A stretch of DNA of 64,000 nucleotides from NCBI GenBank assembly GCA_039881145.1, contig JAYKKI010000032.1, positions 14,449,501 through 14,513,500 on the forward strand, in the 5' to 3' direction. The notes below the pieces were generated by a model that worked only from the letters and a program-made list of their open reading frames with translations, did no database searches and was not told the DNA's origin. The translations under genes and the position numbers were made by a program. Positions within the stretch are counted from its first letter, which is position 1, and each line of letters starts with the position of its first letter. Shown here one piece after another: positions 45,946 through 57,450 of the stretch. Source of the DNA: Druceiella hillmani. Its lineage: Eukaryota > Arthropoda > Insecta > Lepidoptera > Hepialidae.

Positions 45946-46439
45946 AATGTATTTGATAAAAGTTTGTATAAATTAATAAGTCTACACAAAATTAATAGAT
46001 ATTTTTTTTAATAATAGATATTTTTTTATTTGTAAGTAAATGGTGTGCAAAATATTATTTTTTCTTTATTTTTCTCAGCGAACTTCCAATGAGAGCTTCC
46101 AAGAGCTGCCTCTGGGTATGAGGCGTCATGCAAAAAACAACGAAGAAAATAAAGTTCAGAATTGTTTTGATTGACAATGATTAGATAGATAAGATAGAAT
46201 ATTAAATTCAGAAATACGATAGAGGTTACGCAGTATTGGAAAGAAGGACAAGTTGATCTAATAGCCACAATGGAATAAGGTCGATGGACTAAAAAACGCT
46301 TAAATAAAGACCACCTGCATATACAAGAGATAGGAACCAACCTTCAAAGTGATGAACAGATGACGTAATGCTGGATTGTTTCCATTGAATAAATACAGCT
46401 TAAGACCTTCAAGAGTAGAGAAAAATGCAGCAGATATGT

Positions 46440-47095
46440 TTCGAAAGAGATAAATACTCTATAGCTGTGTATTTGCGATGAATAGGTAGATGTGTACATA
46501 CGTGCATTGCAGATTTAACAGTAATTTTAATAGTGTATTAAATAAATACTTTTATACATACTTAAACTTCGAATTAGTTACAAAGTAAAATTTAGCCTTG
46601 TCGTCAACTTATTAGTGATAAAATGACATTTGACCTATGTTGTGGGATTGTGGGGAAGAGTGCAATAGGTCTATATCCGAATGGATAAAATGTTCCATAT
46701 ATTTACGTTTGCGATGAATGGGTGGATACCTATGTACGGACAGTGCACATTTAACAATTATTTTATTAATATTTTAACTATAAATGTCTAGATAGCTGTT
46801 TAAATTTCGAATTAGTCCAAGAAGTAGTAGAAATAGTAGAAGAAAGAAATTATATTTGGCCTTACCTTCAACTAATTAGCGACAAAATTACATTTGGCTC
46901 TATAAAATTGTGGGAATAAATGCTGTAGGCCTATGTTCAAAGTGACAAAATGTTCCATATATTTATGTTTGCGATGAATGGGTGAATATCTACGTACGTA
47001 CAGTGCATATTTAACAATTAGTTTGTTAATATTTTAACTGTACATGCCTAAATAGCTGTTTAAACTTCGAATTAGTCACAAACGTACATTAGGCC
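46440..47095. repeat. Diverged tandem repeat, about 240-260 bp, nearly 3 copies
   Basis: TTGCGATGAAT recurs at 46473, 46709 and 46969. Each is followed by TACGTACAGTGCATATTTAA-like sequence, a TTTTAACTATAAATG-like block, CTTCGAATTAGT and GACAAAATTACATTTGGC-like blocks. The second unit carries an extra AGTAGTAGAAATAGTAGAAG insertion of about 22 bp. Confidence 0.85.
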
Positions 47096-47099
47096 CTAA

Positions 47100-48230
47100 T
47101 TCAGTATGTGAAAGAAATTTATGTACATAAATTGATTTAAGCGGTAAATATAATTTATATATCTGCACTTAATTATTTTGAACAAAAAATAAGGAAAGAA
47201 CAAAAAATATAATAAAATTCATAACCATGATACAAAACAAAAAAAAAACTAATTTCATAAGCGTGCATAGGTATATTATATTCTTAATATGTCAAAAACT
47301 GTTAATCTAATGAAATACGTAGGTAATATATTTTTGAAAAAAAAAACAGTACCTTTCTTTATGTTTCGCCATTGCCTAAGTAATTGAAAATAAACTTTTA
47401 ACCGACATTGGCATTAGTTCTGTGTTATTGTCAAAATTAATACCTTTTTGCTCTTTTCGAGTTTTAAATGGCTTTTCTCGACGAACCTGTTACTTGTGCA
47501 AGTTGCATACATTAGTATATCAGATCTAAGTTTTGAGGATGTACAATTTATACATTGTTTCATCTTGCTAGTTCAAAGAATTCCACAGAAAAAGCCTTCA
47601 TTAACTATTACGAAAAATAAAAAAATTCATTTTCTTCATAAAAAGCATAAGGTTTGTCAATAGTCTGACTGACTATTTGAATAAAACTTTTTAGAAGTTT
47701 GTTTATTCTTTTCCTAGTCTTTATTCTCGGCTAGCCTCCTTTACGTTAATATAATATCTACCTATCTTTTTGGCTGTAAATATAGCACCAGTTTCTAAAT
47801 TTTTCTAAATATAAAATATTTTGTTTGTTTGATGTATTTTATTGGATTTAAAAAAAAATTAATATTTCCATTATAGTCGAGTAAAATCAATCATAGAAAC
47901 ATAAATTTAATATCTTTGGTTAAAATTATGATTGACGAATGTAATAGGATTACAAAAAACTGTTTATATGGCTTATGACAGCGAACCTATCAATATTGTA
48001 TATTAATTACGTAGCCAGTATTAAAAATTTAACAACCTATTTACTAGCCCAGTTTCAGAAAAAAAAATTTACTGCGGCCATAAAGGACGATAAGAAGTAA
48101 CGTCATTACCATTAAAAAAAATTCTTGCGGCGGATCATTTGGTAATTGCCAGCTAATTTGTCAAATTTGCCGAGTCAAACGTTTATTATGATATAATAGT
48201 TTCTGACAAATCATCTCCGAATCATAAATA
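47100..48230. other. AT-rich DNA, nothing recognised
   Basis: No gene recognised. The plus-strand frame 47448-47663 lacks any domain signature. Confidence 0.4.
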
Positions 48231-48234
48231 CCCA

Positions 48235-48370
48235 CAATTCGCGTCCACCTGTTCTCTCGGACTCAAATCGTCTCCGGCTAATTATCCATCTCTCTCTCCG
48301 GCTAAACGCTTTCATCTGTCCGCGCGGACGCAGCATCCAAACCCGGGACCGATTCTTCAACACCTATTTA
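48235..48370. promoter_or_regulatory. GC-richer island
   Basis: Pyrimidine-rich, GC-richer block (TTCTCTCGGACTCAAATCGT, CTCCGGCTAATTATCCATCT, CGCGCGGACGCAGCATCC). It contains two CTCCGGCTAA words. Candidate regulatory DNA. Confidence 0.2.
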
Positions 48371-48917
48371 GGCAGTAATAACATTTCGGCTGTTTTTTTA
48401 GAAAATTAAACAAGAAAAAAACACCTTTCAAATCGTCTTTCATTCTAGTATTCTTCTGAAATTTAGTGTCTTAAAAATTATTCAATGATTGAAATTGATT
48501 TGAATTATTTGCTTAATTGTGATCTTTGTGATCTTTTTTATCAAATTCAACGATAAACGAGATGAATTTTCCTTATGCCAACGTGATGTTTTTCAGAATT
48601 CCAGATTTACTAGTAAATCCTTAAAATATATGTGGTGACTTGAACCTTTGCATAAGCGACAATGATAACATCATAATATTTTTGGATGATGAAAAATTTA
48701 ATAACTTTAATAGAGCATAATGGTTGGAGAAATGATAAAGTTTTGATGTATTAAAAACTTTAGAGAATTAGGTATAGTATATGCAGGCTGTCCGGGAATA
48801 AGTAGCGGACAAAGAAGGATGTTATTCTTTGACTGAAAAATAGTTGATTGTCATTCGAACAAAATGTAAAAGATAACTTTTTTTCGAAAATTGAAAATAT
48901 TATTCATAATTATTTCT

Positions 48918-49053
48918 GCCTTTTTTCGTACACACGATACTTGCCCACATTGTTCAGCGCCCTTCGGGGGAATAACCCGCGAAGAGCTGCGAAGATATCG
49001 CCATTGCGGATAAGCACTGCACTCCGGGCAAGTATTGGGTGTGATAAAAAGAG
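48918..49053. mobile_element. Small GC-rich inverted-repeat element (MITE-like)
   Basis: ATACTTGCCC (48937-48946) and GGGCAAGTAT (49026-49035) are perfect inverted ends. Imperfect pairing extends outward through CACAC-type bases and poly-T to about 26 bp per side. The 79-bp interior is GC-rich. Frames on both strands cross it without a recognised domain. It is either a miniature element or a structured repeat. Confidence 0.4.
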
Positions 49054-49239
49054 TTATTTGCAATATTTTTATTACACTCAATCAGAAAAAAAGGCGTGTT
49101 TTATGTATTATTTCAACGACAATTTATTCCCTTATTGTGAACGAATAGCGTCTTTCTTTGTCCAACATCTGTTCCCGCTGAAATCAAAAGTAAACGTCCA
49201 TGAAATCAAAGGTACCAAGAGTGAAATTTTATGTTAAGC

Positions 49240-50640
49240 GTAATTTAAGTTTAAGCTATAAGTGCTTAGGACAAGTGTTATTTCTACAACTTTTGGTAGA
49301 TAGTTTAGTCAGTGTTGGCATTCACAGTAAAGCACAGAAGATAAATTGAAATATACTAGGTAAGAAACTCGGAGCATGCCTCTTAATTTAAACACACAAT
49401 GAGTTAGATACACTTAACGAAAAGTTTTTCTCCTATAGGGGACGTGCAACATGCCATCAATTCTCTCTGGTTATAAATAAATGGAAACTTAAGTTTGAAA
49501 TATTTACAAATTTTCATTTTATTTAATAAAGTATTATTTAAGTTCACTTCTAAAGTTATGACTATTGAATATCTGTTTTTTAAGCGTCATTACCACATAT
49601 GGTCAAACAAGTTATGAAAATTAATTTGGAAAATTAAAAATTAAACTTGAGGTTGAAAGGTTTACTTTACTATTTCAACAGGTGTATTATGTATAATGTA
49701 TTATGTATTCGTCCGAGTTCGTCCGAGTGTAATTCAGTGTAAGCGAAGTTATTAGGAATGTTTGTGTTTTTTTATTTATTTTATTCTTTCATAAAGTTTA
49801 ATAAAAACGCTAAAAGATAGCGTTTGACCATATCGTAATATATCTAAAAGTAGTTTGCCGACTTTTCATCAATTTATCATTCAAGTCAAAATGCATGCGT
49901 TCGCTGACTAAATATGTGTCGTCTCTCTTATCGCGTGTTTAGTCCTATGTTCTATCCTTTTTACGTTAGCACCTTTTTTATCTAGTAACATACGGATCGG
50001 TTTGAGTAAGTTAGATTCGCTCCGAATTTTTCCTTGAACCGATTTTTGTGGAATACATTAATTATCATCTGGTCTATTTTTTAGTTATCATTGGTTATCA
50101 ATCGTCTGTTTTGCGCCTAATTATGTTACACATTTGTTTATGGATTGACTATATTGTGTTATTTCTTCAATTACTGCTTACTTCCTTATAATTGTGAATT
50201 AATCATTTTTATATGTCGATAAATAAATAAATATATGGGTAAATAAATCAGTAATTCTTTACAATTAATTACTAACTATATCACTGTAGCGTAACTATTC
50301 TGAGTACAATATTATAACGAAGTGCCACATGAAGATGACGTGAGTATAATTTGAGACTTGCGTGACACTTTTCAACATAGTAATTAATACGAATCAACAT
50401 AGTAATGTTAATTATTTAGATATACCAGCGATTCTAAATTTAAAATAGCACCTATTGTCGGCGCTAAATATCATATTGAACATATCGCAATAAAATTTGC
50501 TATTAAAGTTTTGCTGTATTCCTTGGTTATTTATTTGTTTCAAAGTAATCATAGTCAATAAATAAGCAATCTTTTATACGCCAAAACATACAGACGACCC
50601 GCTGATATATATTATAATGGTCTTTATCAAATAAAAAATA
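49240..50640. other. AT-rich DNA, nothing recognised
   Basis: Only small local repeats are visible, such as TGTATTATGTATAATGTATT and TTCGTCCGAG x2 near 49683-49728. Confidence 0.4.
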
Positions 50641-50646
50641 TGGTCC

Positions 50647-50921
50647 ACAATTAAATGAAACTACGTGATGTAGTATTATTTCTACTATCTTTAACTTCTT
50701 TACCACGACCTAGGTTTCGTTGTATTACAACATCTTCAGGTGGGATATTAGCAAAGATCTTCGTTATCTTTGCTAATATCCCACCTGAACATGTTGTAAT
50801 ACAACGAAACCTAGGTCGTGGTAAAGAAGTTAAAGATAGTAGAAATAATACTACATCACGTAGTTTCATTTAATTGTGAATAATGAATTTCTACAAAATT
50901 AACGCCAAATATATTCAATAT
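50647..50921 (-). mobile_element. Palindromic hammerhead-bearing element, copy E
   Basis: The left arm (50647-50755), short spacer, right arm (50767-50876) and unique flank (50877-50921) run opposite to copy A. The arms pair over more than 100 bp with very few mismatches. Open frames of 72 codons on both strands encode nearly the same peptide, a direct result of the palindrome. Confidence 0.85.
50703..50743 (-). ncRNA. Hammerhead ribozyme-like motif, copy E, minus strand
   Basis: Identical in every base to the copy A motif: stem I CCAC/GTGG, CTGAAGA, extra T, stem II GTTGT/ACAAC, GAAA, CCTAGG, GTC. Its plus-strand partner at 50781-50821 carries CTGAACA, in which the catalytic G8 is C. Confidence 0.55.
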
Positions 50922-51550
50922 TTAAAAAATATGGTACTCGAAAAGAACAAAGCTTTAGTACTATTAAAACATAATATGAACTTATATGTGTTTCTTCATT
51001 TTTCGGTATGTCAATGATCAACGTCTAAGTGTGGAAGTTTCTTGACAACATTCACATGGAAATCAGTATCAGCTTCAACCAGCTTTTCTGAATGAATTGT
51101 CCTTAAGATTAAAAATTTCTTATTGATTTTGAATAGACTACCTTAGTTCCGATTTTAAGGTTGCAAAAGTTTCTTTCAATACTCTACCCATTGCATCAAA
51201 GCACTGACATTTCATTAAATCAGTACAATATTCTACAGCATTAGGGCCCTAGTATTACGTAGAGTATTCCACTCTAGCAATTTAAGAATAAACATTTAAA
51301 AAGTTTCGAATTACAAAATAACATATTATGTTTATTGTCGAGAATTGTATATTATCCGCCAATGTCTACGGTTTTATGACGCGAGAAAACTTTGAAATAC
51401 TGGTGAATAATCAGGTAATGACATTTTTTAGCATTTTATGGATTTTGAGTTATATGAAATACAAATAATATTAAGCTTCTATAAAAATGATGCAAAAGGA
51501 AAACAAATATTTCTTAATGTGGTTACTTTGCCTATATGTGAATTGCACAC

Positions 51551-51716
51551 GTGTCTCTTCATTATTTTCTTCAAAGATTTCATCATAATCGGCGCCATGA
51601 ACGTGGTCTTCCAACTCATCTCTATGCTGTCGCGTGCGCTTGGGAATCGGGCTCTCATACCGATCACCAGGCGAGATATTCATATCAAACGAAACGATAT
51701 CTTGACACGCGACCAC
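51551..51716 (-). CDS. Possible host exon, acidic hydrophilic peptide
   Basis: The minus-strand frame opens with an ATG at 51716 (a second ATG lies at 51683) and reads RYESPIPKRTRQHRDELED, then a run rich in Asp and Glu (DYDEIFEENNEE). The composition is hydrophilic and charged with balanced codon use, unlike the AT-driven Ile/Tyr/Phe frames elsewhere. A possible splice donor GT follows GAGACAC at 51549-51550, after which the frame becomes AT-rich. No domain is recognised and no partner exon was found. The upstream side is a GC-rich block that could hold a 5' UTR, promoter or preceding intron. An overlapping plus-strand frame (51438-51749) is less gene-like. It may be chance. Confidence 0.3.
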
Positions 51717-51719
51717 GTA

Positions 51720-51965
51720 GTTTGTAAACTTGTTTTTAAAAGCGCGTGACGAATTAGGTTCGTGCGCTCATCGCGTTCTCCGAGCAGATTGGCCCGTCGA
51801 CGTGTATCTAGGCCCGTGGACGGAGGCATTAGAGGTAGCGCGCCGGTAGGCCATCGGGCAATGTTGGGCAATTTGGTAACCGTTCGATAATAGCGCGAGC
51901 GCCGCTCACGGAGTACTTCGGATCGAGGGCGATTAGATTTGCGAGAATCTCGAAGGCGATTGTCT
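51720..51965. promoter_or_regulatory. GC-rich island upstream of the possible exon
   Basis: A CpG-rich stretch of about 240 bp including GACGTGTATCTAGGCCCGTG, GGTAGCGCGCCGGTAGGCCA and GCGCGAGCGCCGCTCACGG. If the minus-strand exon is real, this could be its promoter or 5' UTR. Otherwise it is another isolated GC island. Confidence 0.3.
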
Positions 51966-52344
51966 CTTTTATCTCGTAATTCGTAAGTAATTTTAAACTA
52001 TGTTTGTAGCAGTGAGTTATTTTAGTAGCAATGTTAATAGTTCATGCTATGTTGATGTAAACAAACCTGTTAAATACAAGTAGGACTCGCAATACTTTCC
52101 ATACACATTAATCTTTAACGGTATATAGCAATCTTATTGAATTATTTATAAATTTTTTATTATTTTTCACCACATAAATATTCCCAAAAACTATGAAATT
52201 TGGAATTATCGATATTGCTATTAACGCTTTCTTATTCTTTTGAAGTTAGTACCTTCAGATATGTTTTTATTCCAGAAGATTTTTATTATTTCAACATTTG
52301 CCTTCAATATGCAGCTGTTATGGAATAATCTTTGGACGACGTTG

Positions 52345-52945
52345 ATACAATGCAGGGATCTACTTGTGCAGGGTTTCCCAAGAGAACGGACTTAAAATGA
52401 ACATGGACCAAAAAAAGGTTATGTCTAACGTCCACATCGTGTTTATACCGGTACTTGCTGGGAATGTTACTTTTGAAGTTGCTGATCGCTATATGTATAT
52501 AGAACAAACTCTCCAATTAGATAAATCCAACTTCGATAAAGAGGACAAACAAGCAACTGACTTGGGCAGCATTCGAGCAGCTTCAATATATCCAAAATAT
52601 CCGAGCATTTGAAGAGAAAAATATTTAACCAGTATGTTCTGCCAATGATAACATATGGAAGCGAGATGTGCCCTCTTACCATTTACCTATTAAAAATACT
52701 CCCAGCCACTCAGTGAACGGCTATTTTCGGGATTTGTCTGCGAGGAGCTCCATAATGAGGAGATTCTAACTAAAGTCACCGACATACCTCATAGGATTGG
52801 CAGGCTGAAGTGGCCATGGGCAGTCCATACAGCATGCAGAACCTACAGATGATGGGGAATAAAATTTCGCGAATGGCAACCATATACAGGAAGACGTAAA
52901 GTGAAAAGGCCTCCGGTACCAGTCGCGAGAACTGTTAATGATCCA
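52345..52945 (+). pseudogene. RTE-type LINE reverse transcriptase C-terminal remnant
   Basis: The plus-strand translation in shifting frames gives GLKMNMDQKKVM, a DRYMYIEQT segment (usually DRYxYLGQ), VLPMITYGSE (usually VLPxxTYGxETW), and near the end RIGRLKWPWA, FREWQPYTGRRKVKRPP. The conserved order KMNxxKTK, YLG, VLPxMTYGSE, KWxWAGH and GRRxxGRPP is that of the C-terminal region of RTE-class elements. Several stops and frameshifts disrupt it. The catalytic FADD box would lie upstream and is absent, so the copy is 5'-truncated, as LINEs usually are. Confidence 0.85.
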
Positions 52946-53344
52946 TAATATATCATAATGCTTATTTTTGATAATTTTTCACATTATTAAAAAGACAAAA
53001 GTAAAGTTTGAGAAAATATCAATTAAAAATAATTTAATGGATGGAAAAACATTACATTGAGAAATTGAAAAAAACTCAAGTGATATAATATTTTTTGTAT
53101 CCGCAGCTTTGTTGCCGTGACTAATTTCACGGATCATATTATGATTAATTATGAATGAAACGGTCTCGTGATTTCGACTGACCTGACTGAACGATGAAGC
53201 TGAATACAAACAAGGGAGATGAAATTTTAAACGGACGGTGTGTAACATTCCAAAACTAAAAGTACTTTTCATTTTAATTTTGAAGTGAAACATCTAATGG
53301 CGTGTTTGGATGGGAGTTAAAACGTTCTGACAGCACGTCGCGAC

Positions 53345-53905
53345 GTGATATTAAGCCAGCTTCGCGTCTTGTTTCCGGTTTAATACAGCCAGTTTCGCGT
53401 CTTGTTGGCTCTTTCCTACTTAATTCGGGCAGCTTCGCGTCTTGTCGGGTCTTTCCGATTTAATTTTGCAAGTTTCTCATCTTGTTGGCTCTTTCCGATT
53501 TAATTCGGCCAGCTTCGCGTCTTATCGGGTCTTTCCGATTTAATTTTGCAAGTTTCTCATCTTGTTGGCTCTTTCCTACTTAATTCGGCCAGCTTCGCGT
53601 CTTGTCGGGTCTTTCCGATTTAATTTTGCAAGTTTCTCATCTTGTTGGCTCTTTCCGATTTAATTCGGCCAGCTTCGCGTCTTATCGGGTCTTTCCGATT
53701 TAATTTTGCAAGTTTCTCATCTTGTTGGCTCTTTCCTACTTAATTCGGCCAGCTTCGCGTCTTGTCGGGTCTTTCCGATTTAATTTTGCAAGTTTCTTAT
53801 CTAGTTGGCTCTTTCCTACTTAATTCGGCCAGCTTCGCGTCTCGTCGACACTTTCCGACTTAATTGGGCCATCTTTGCAATTTGTCGGATTTTTCTGACT
53901 TAACG
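53345..53905. repeat. 40-bp repeat with 80/160-bp higher-order structure, about 14 units
   Basis: Two alternating 40-bp unit types: TAATTCGGCCAGCTTCGCGT+CTTGTCGGGTCTTTCCGATT and TAATTTTGCAAGTTTCTCAT+CTTGTTGGCTCTTTCCTACT. The AB dimer (80 bp) repeats, and within it CTTATCGGG/CTTGTCGGG and CCGATT/CCTACT alternate so that the full pattern repeats every 160 bp. Edge units are more diverged than the centre. Confidence 0.95.
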
Positions 53906-55620
53906 CTTTCCTCTCCACCATATTATTATGTACACACATTACTTAACGTGTGTGTTAGTGTATAATTATTGTTTCTTATTTAGTAACGCTTACAAATTTA
54001 CTCGTTGATATCGTTATATTGCATTAAATTGTGTTAAAACTATGACGTTGATATCGTTATATTGCATTAAATTGAGTTACAATAATAAAATTGTGTAATT
54101 TAATAAAATTGATTTAATAAAATAATCATATGAAAGAAAGAAAAAAAATTAATATTGTGGTATTAAAAACTATCCGAATATTTGTTTTTTCATTTCAATT
54201 CGTTCAAATAAAAATTAAATATTACACATGTACCTGGAGTCCCATGACGGTTAACATTTTTTTTATTTGATAACATTTTTAACATCAAAAGGCAAGACTT
54301 TTTTGTTATTTCAATATATTCAATTTTCATTAGTAATCTGTAACTTTTTTCTTTGTTTCTCAAATTTTTGGCGTTGTATCGACATGAAACAAAATAGCCA
54401 TAAAAAAGAAAAATTTTAAAAATATTCTAGGTTTTTTTCTCCATATTCCGCTAGTAATTATTAATTATTTAATAAATGTTCATTATTTAATAACCTTTGC
54501 ACATTGCGTTATAAATAATTTCATTGTTGGGTAAGGATAGAGGTCTCCATCTTCTACCAGAATGTTTTTCTTTATCGCCAGTCGATTCAATGTCAACCCT
54601 ACTTTATTTCCATGCTCATTTGTACTAGTATTATCGGTCTGTCTACTGGTCTTTTGATATATCTTGTGGTATTTTTAGTCCATCTATTATCTCTGCAGCC
54701 TATAATATGTTTTATATTTTCCTATTTAAATTTTTAAGCGAATTGATCCATCATTTGACTTGTTATCATTAAAATTATGCATATGATTCCATGAAGTAAT
54801 TTTGTTTATCTTTAGTGTTTTTTAATTTTCGTATATATAGTTCCAAAGAATAAAAATATCTGTGTGCTTTATTTAGTTTCGATATCTTAGTTCACTTAGG
54901 AAACTGTTCTTTGCTGGGAACTTTCATGCTGACTCTCTTTTCTATACCTACCTCATTAATTTAGAGAGAAAATTTTGTAGTCATTTTAAGAATCTCAAAT
55001 CAATTGAGACACATCGTGTCCTTTATATAAGTATTTAATATATTTTTGGGCTAGAATTGAGAATACTCAGCCTCAAACTTGATCAGTTTGCAAAATAATT
55101 TGACCTTCAAATTTAATTTTCAACACTTCTTTGTAATCAATTTTAAAAATGTATGACTTTAGAATAATCAGGTTGGAAGTCAGGATCAGGTAACTTTATG
55201 AAAAGTCACTCATGATTAAGGAGAACGATAATTTAGGGAGGCATAGCAGTGTCCCGCCAAGTCCTGCAAGCACAACCGCAAAACTTTTCTGGAAATATAT
55301 TCATAGTGTATTTTTAAAAAACTCAAAAATTTCTAACCTTTAATTAAGGAGAATAAGATTCATTACTACTCACATCTATTAGAAAATTTGGTAAACTGAA
55401 ATAAACCTCCAAATTTGATCATTCTGCTTTTTCTAATATTCAAAATATTGGAACATAAAATTTCCCATTTTGACATTGCCTGGTCAGTAAAGCCATAAAC
55501 AACTAAACAACTAAGTCATAAAGAGTACAATATTTAGTACGAAAATATTGTTTGTTATCTAAACAGAGGTAAAATTATAAAATCCAGAAAAATCCCTATC
55601 GTTTGTGAATTCACGGCAAA
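53906..55620. other. AT-rich DNA, small repeats only
   Basis: GTTGATATCGTTATATTGCA plus TTAAATTG repeats at 54003-54074. The remainder shows no gene or element by eye. Confidence 0.4.
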
Positions 55621-55624
55621 AATT

Positions 55625-56145
55625 TAAATTTCCATTAATTCAAGGTAGCTAATATAAGGCCCTAGCATATCAAAGACATTTGGTACAATATTAAAGAAAT
55701 ATGAAGGAAATAATAAAGAAGGTCAATGTTTTAATTTCGATTAATTTAAGGTAGTTAAGATAAGACCCTAACACATCAAAGACATTTGTACAATATTAAA
55801 GAAATATGAAAGAAATAATAAAGAGTTTCAACGTTTCAATTTCGATTAATTTAAGGTAGTTAAGATAAGACCCTAACACATCAAAGACATTTGTACAATA
55901 TTAAAGAAATATGAAAGAAATAATAAAGAGTTTCAACGTTTCAATTTCGATTAATTTAAGGTAGTTAAGATAAGATCCTAACACATCAAACACATTTGTA
56001 CAATATTAAAGAAATATGAAAGAAATAATAAAGAGTTTCAACGTTTCAATTTCGATTAATTTAAAGTAGTTAAGATAAGACCCAAGCACATCAAAGAAAT
56101 TTGTACAGTATTAAAGAAATAATAAAGAGGATCAATGATCAGACT
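55625..56145. repeat. 105-bp tandem repeat, 5 copies
   Basis: AAGGTAG (AAAGTAG in the last unit) occurs at 55642, 55748, 55853, 55958 and 56063, giving an almost constant 105-bp period. Units contain ATTTGTACAATATTAAAGAA and GAAATAATAAAGAGTTTCAA. The central copies are nearly identical and the outer ones diverged. Confidence 0.95.
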
Positions 56146-56699
56146 TGTTTTGTTTTTGAAGTTATAATTCTTTAGGCGCGTTATGATAAAATGATGAGAG
56201 TGAAATTTTAAGATTCGTCACACAAAAGTTACAGTATGAAGTTGCAGCGGTTGCAGTCTCGAAACAAAAGCTATTGGCACCATCGTCGCCTCTGTTCCCT
56301 GTTTTCATATTCATAGTATTTATCCACATGTTTCTAGTGTCTACATTCACACACGTGTTTTAGTTTCATATAAGTGCGATTTATATATATGCTGATAAAT
56401 TATATTCAGTAGTGATTTAAATTCAATATTATTATTAATATATTTACTATTCGTAAATATTAGTGAAAAAATTGTGTTTATAGACTTTTTCAAGTGCTCC
56501 AATATAATTGAGGTTATCTATCCGTATGTATTATTTAATGATGCCAAAGAAGTATAACTTCTCACGCTCGTACATAAGTACACACACCCTTTTTTTTATT
56601 TAACATGATACTTATATTTTTACTACTAAATGTACTAAAAATAATAAAAGCAAGCCTTTCAAATTATTTAGAACTTAATTAGTAACAAGTCGCAAACGT

Positions 56700-57450
56700 T
56701 TTGAAGGTGTGTGAAAGTAACCGGTAAATCGATCACGAGAATTACCGACATCTGCTAATACGATTAAAAAACCTTTACATTACCCAGATGTAATGTTCGT
56801 GCTTACAGCAATTTAATTGCACGCTATCAAAAGTAATATTAATCGCCTCGGGCCCTACAAGGTAAGAATATAATCCTTCCCCATTGTGATCCGAGTTATT
56901 AGTTCAATTATTTTGGATACATCACCTTTCTCTGCCTGCCACCGTCACGACGCGAAAACAAGTGGCGTTACGGCTCTATCGACCTAACAACCGTACAGAA
57001 TCTGTTTTGATCAAAAACTTTCATCAAACTAATGGTTATTTAGACACAGTCATTCTCTCGCGCCGCTCAAATCTTTCCCAACACGCAAGTGCGCAACTCC
57101 AATAACGAAACGGAGGTCGGCGCGTATCTGGAGCAATTGTTACAATTATGCATGTCCGTCTGTCCGTCTGTCTAACTGTCATGTGAGCAAATTATATTCC
57201 GAGAGATGATTAATGTGCGCCGTCGTCGTGTCGCCGCCGATAGTCGGCGTAATTAGCTATCAAACTTTATAATTCGTGAACAGCGCTCGATTCGATTCCG
57301 ATTCGGTCGCCGTCGAATCGAAGAATCGTGCGTGAATCTTAATTGCGTTTTTGTACTTAGGCTCATTGTTGCCGGCTGTACGGCGGCCGGACGCCTCGCG
57401 ATACGTCTTAACGATTTACGATCGATGTGGTTACGATATTTTATCTTGTG
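56700..57450. promoter_or_regulatory. Long GC-richer, motif-dense segment, candidate enhancer cluster
   Basis: About 700 bp of non-repetitive, balanced composition with many CpG and homeodomain-type cores (AGCAATTTAATTGC, GCGTAATTAGC, GATTAATG, CTTAATTGCG) and a GAATCG-rich part: TCGATTCGATTCCGATTCGG and CGTCGAATCGAAGAATCGTG. No long open frame; the 57464-57649 frame just beyond it is unrecognised. It is the largest such segment in the window and the best candidate for conserved regulatory DNA. Confidence 0.35.

Noticed and set aside
51438..51749. 103-codon plus-strand frame over the possible exon
   Set aside because: Its first half is AT-driven hydrophobic sequence; the minus-strand frame has the more gene-like composition.
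57155..57185. GTCCGTCTGTCCGTCTGTC as another copy of the GGTTCCGTA-type repeat
   Set aside because: Only the low-complexity TCCG/TCTG run is shared; the flanking blocks are missing.
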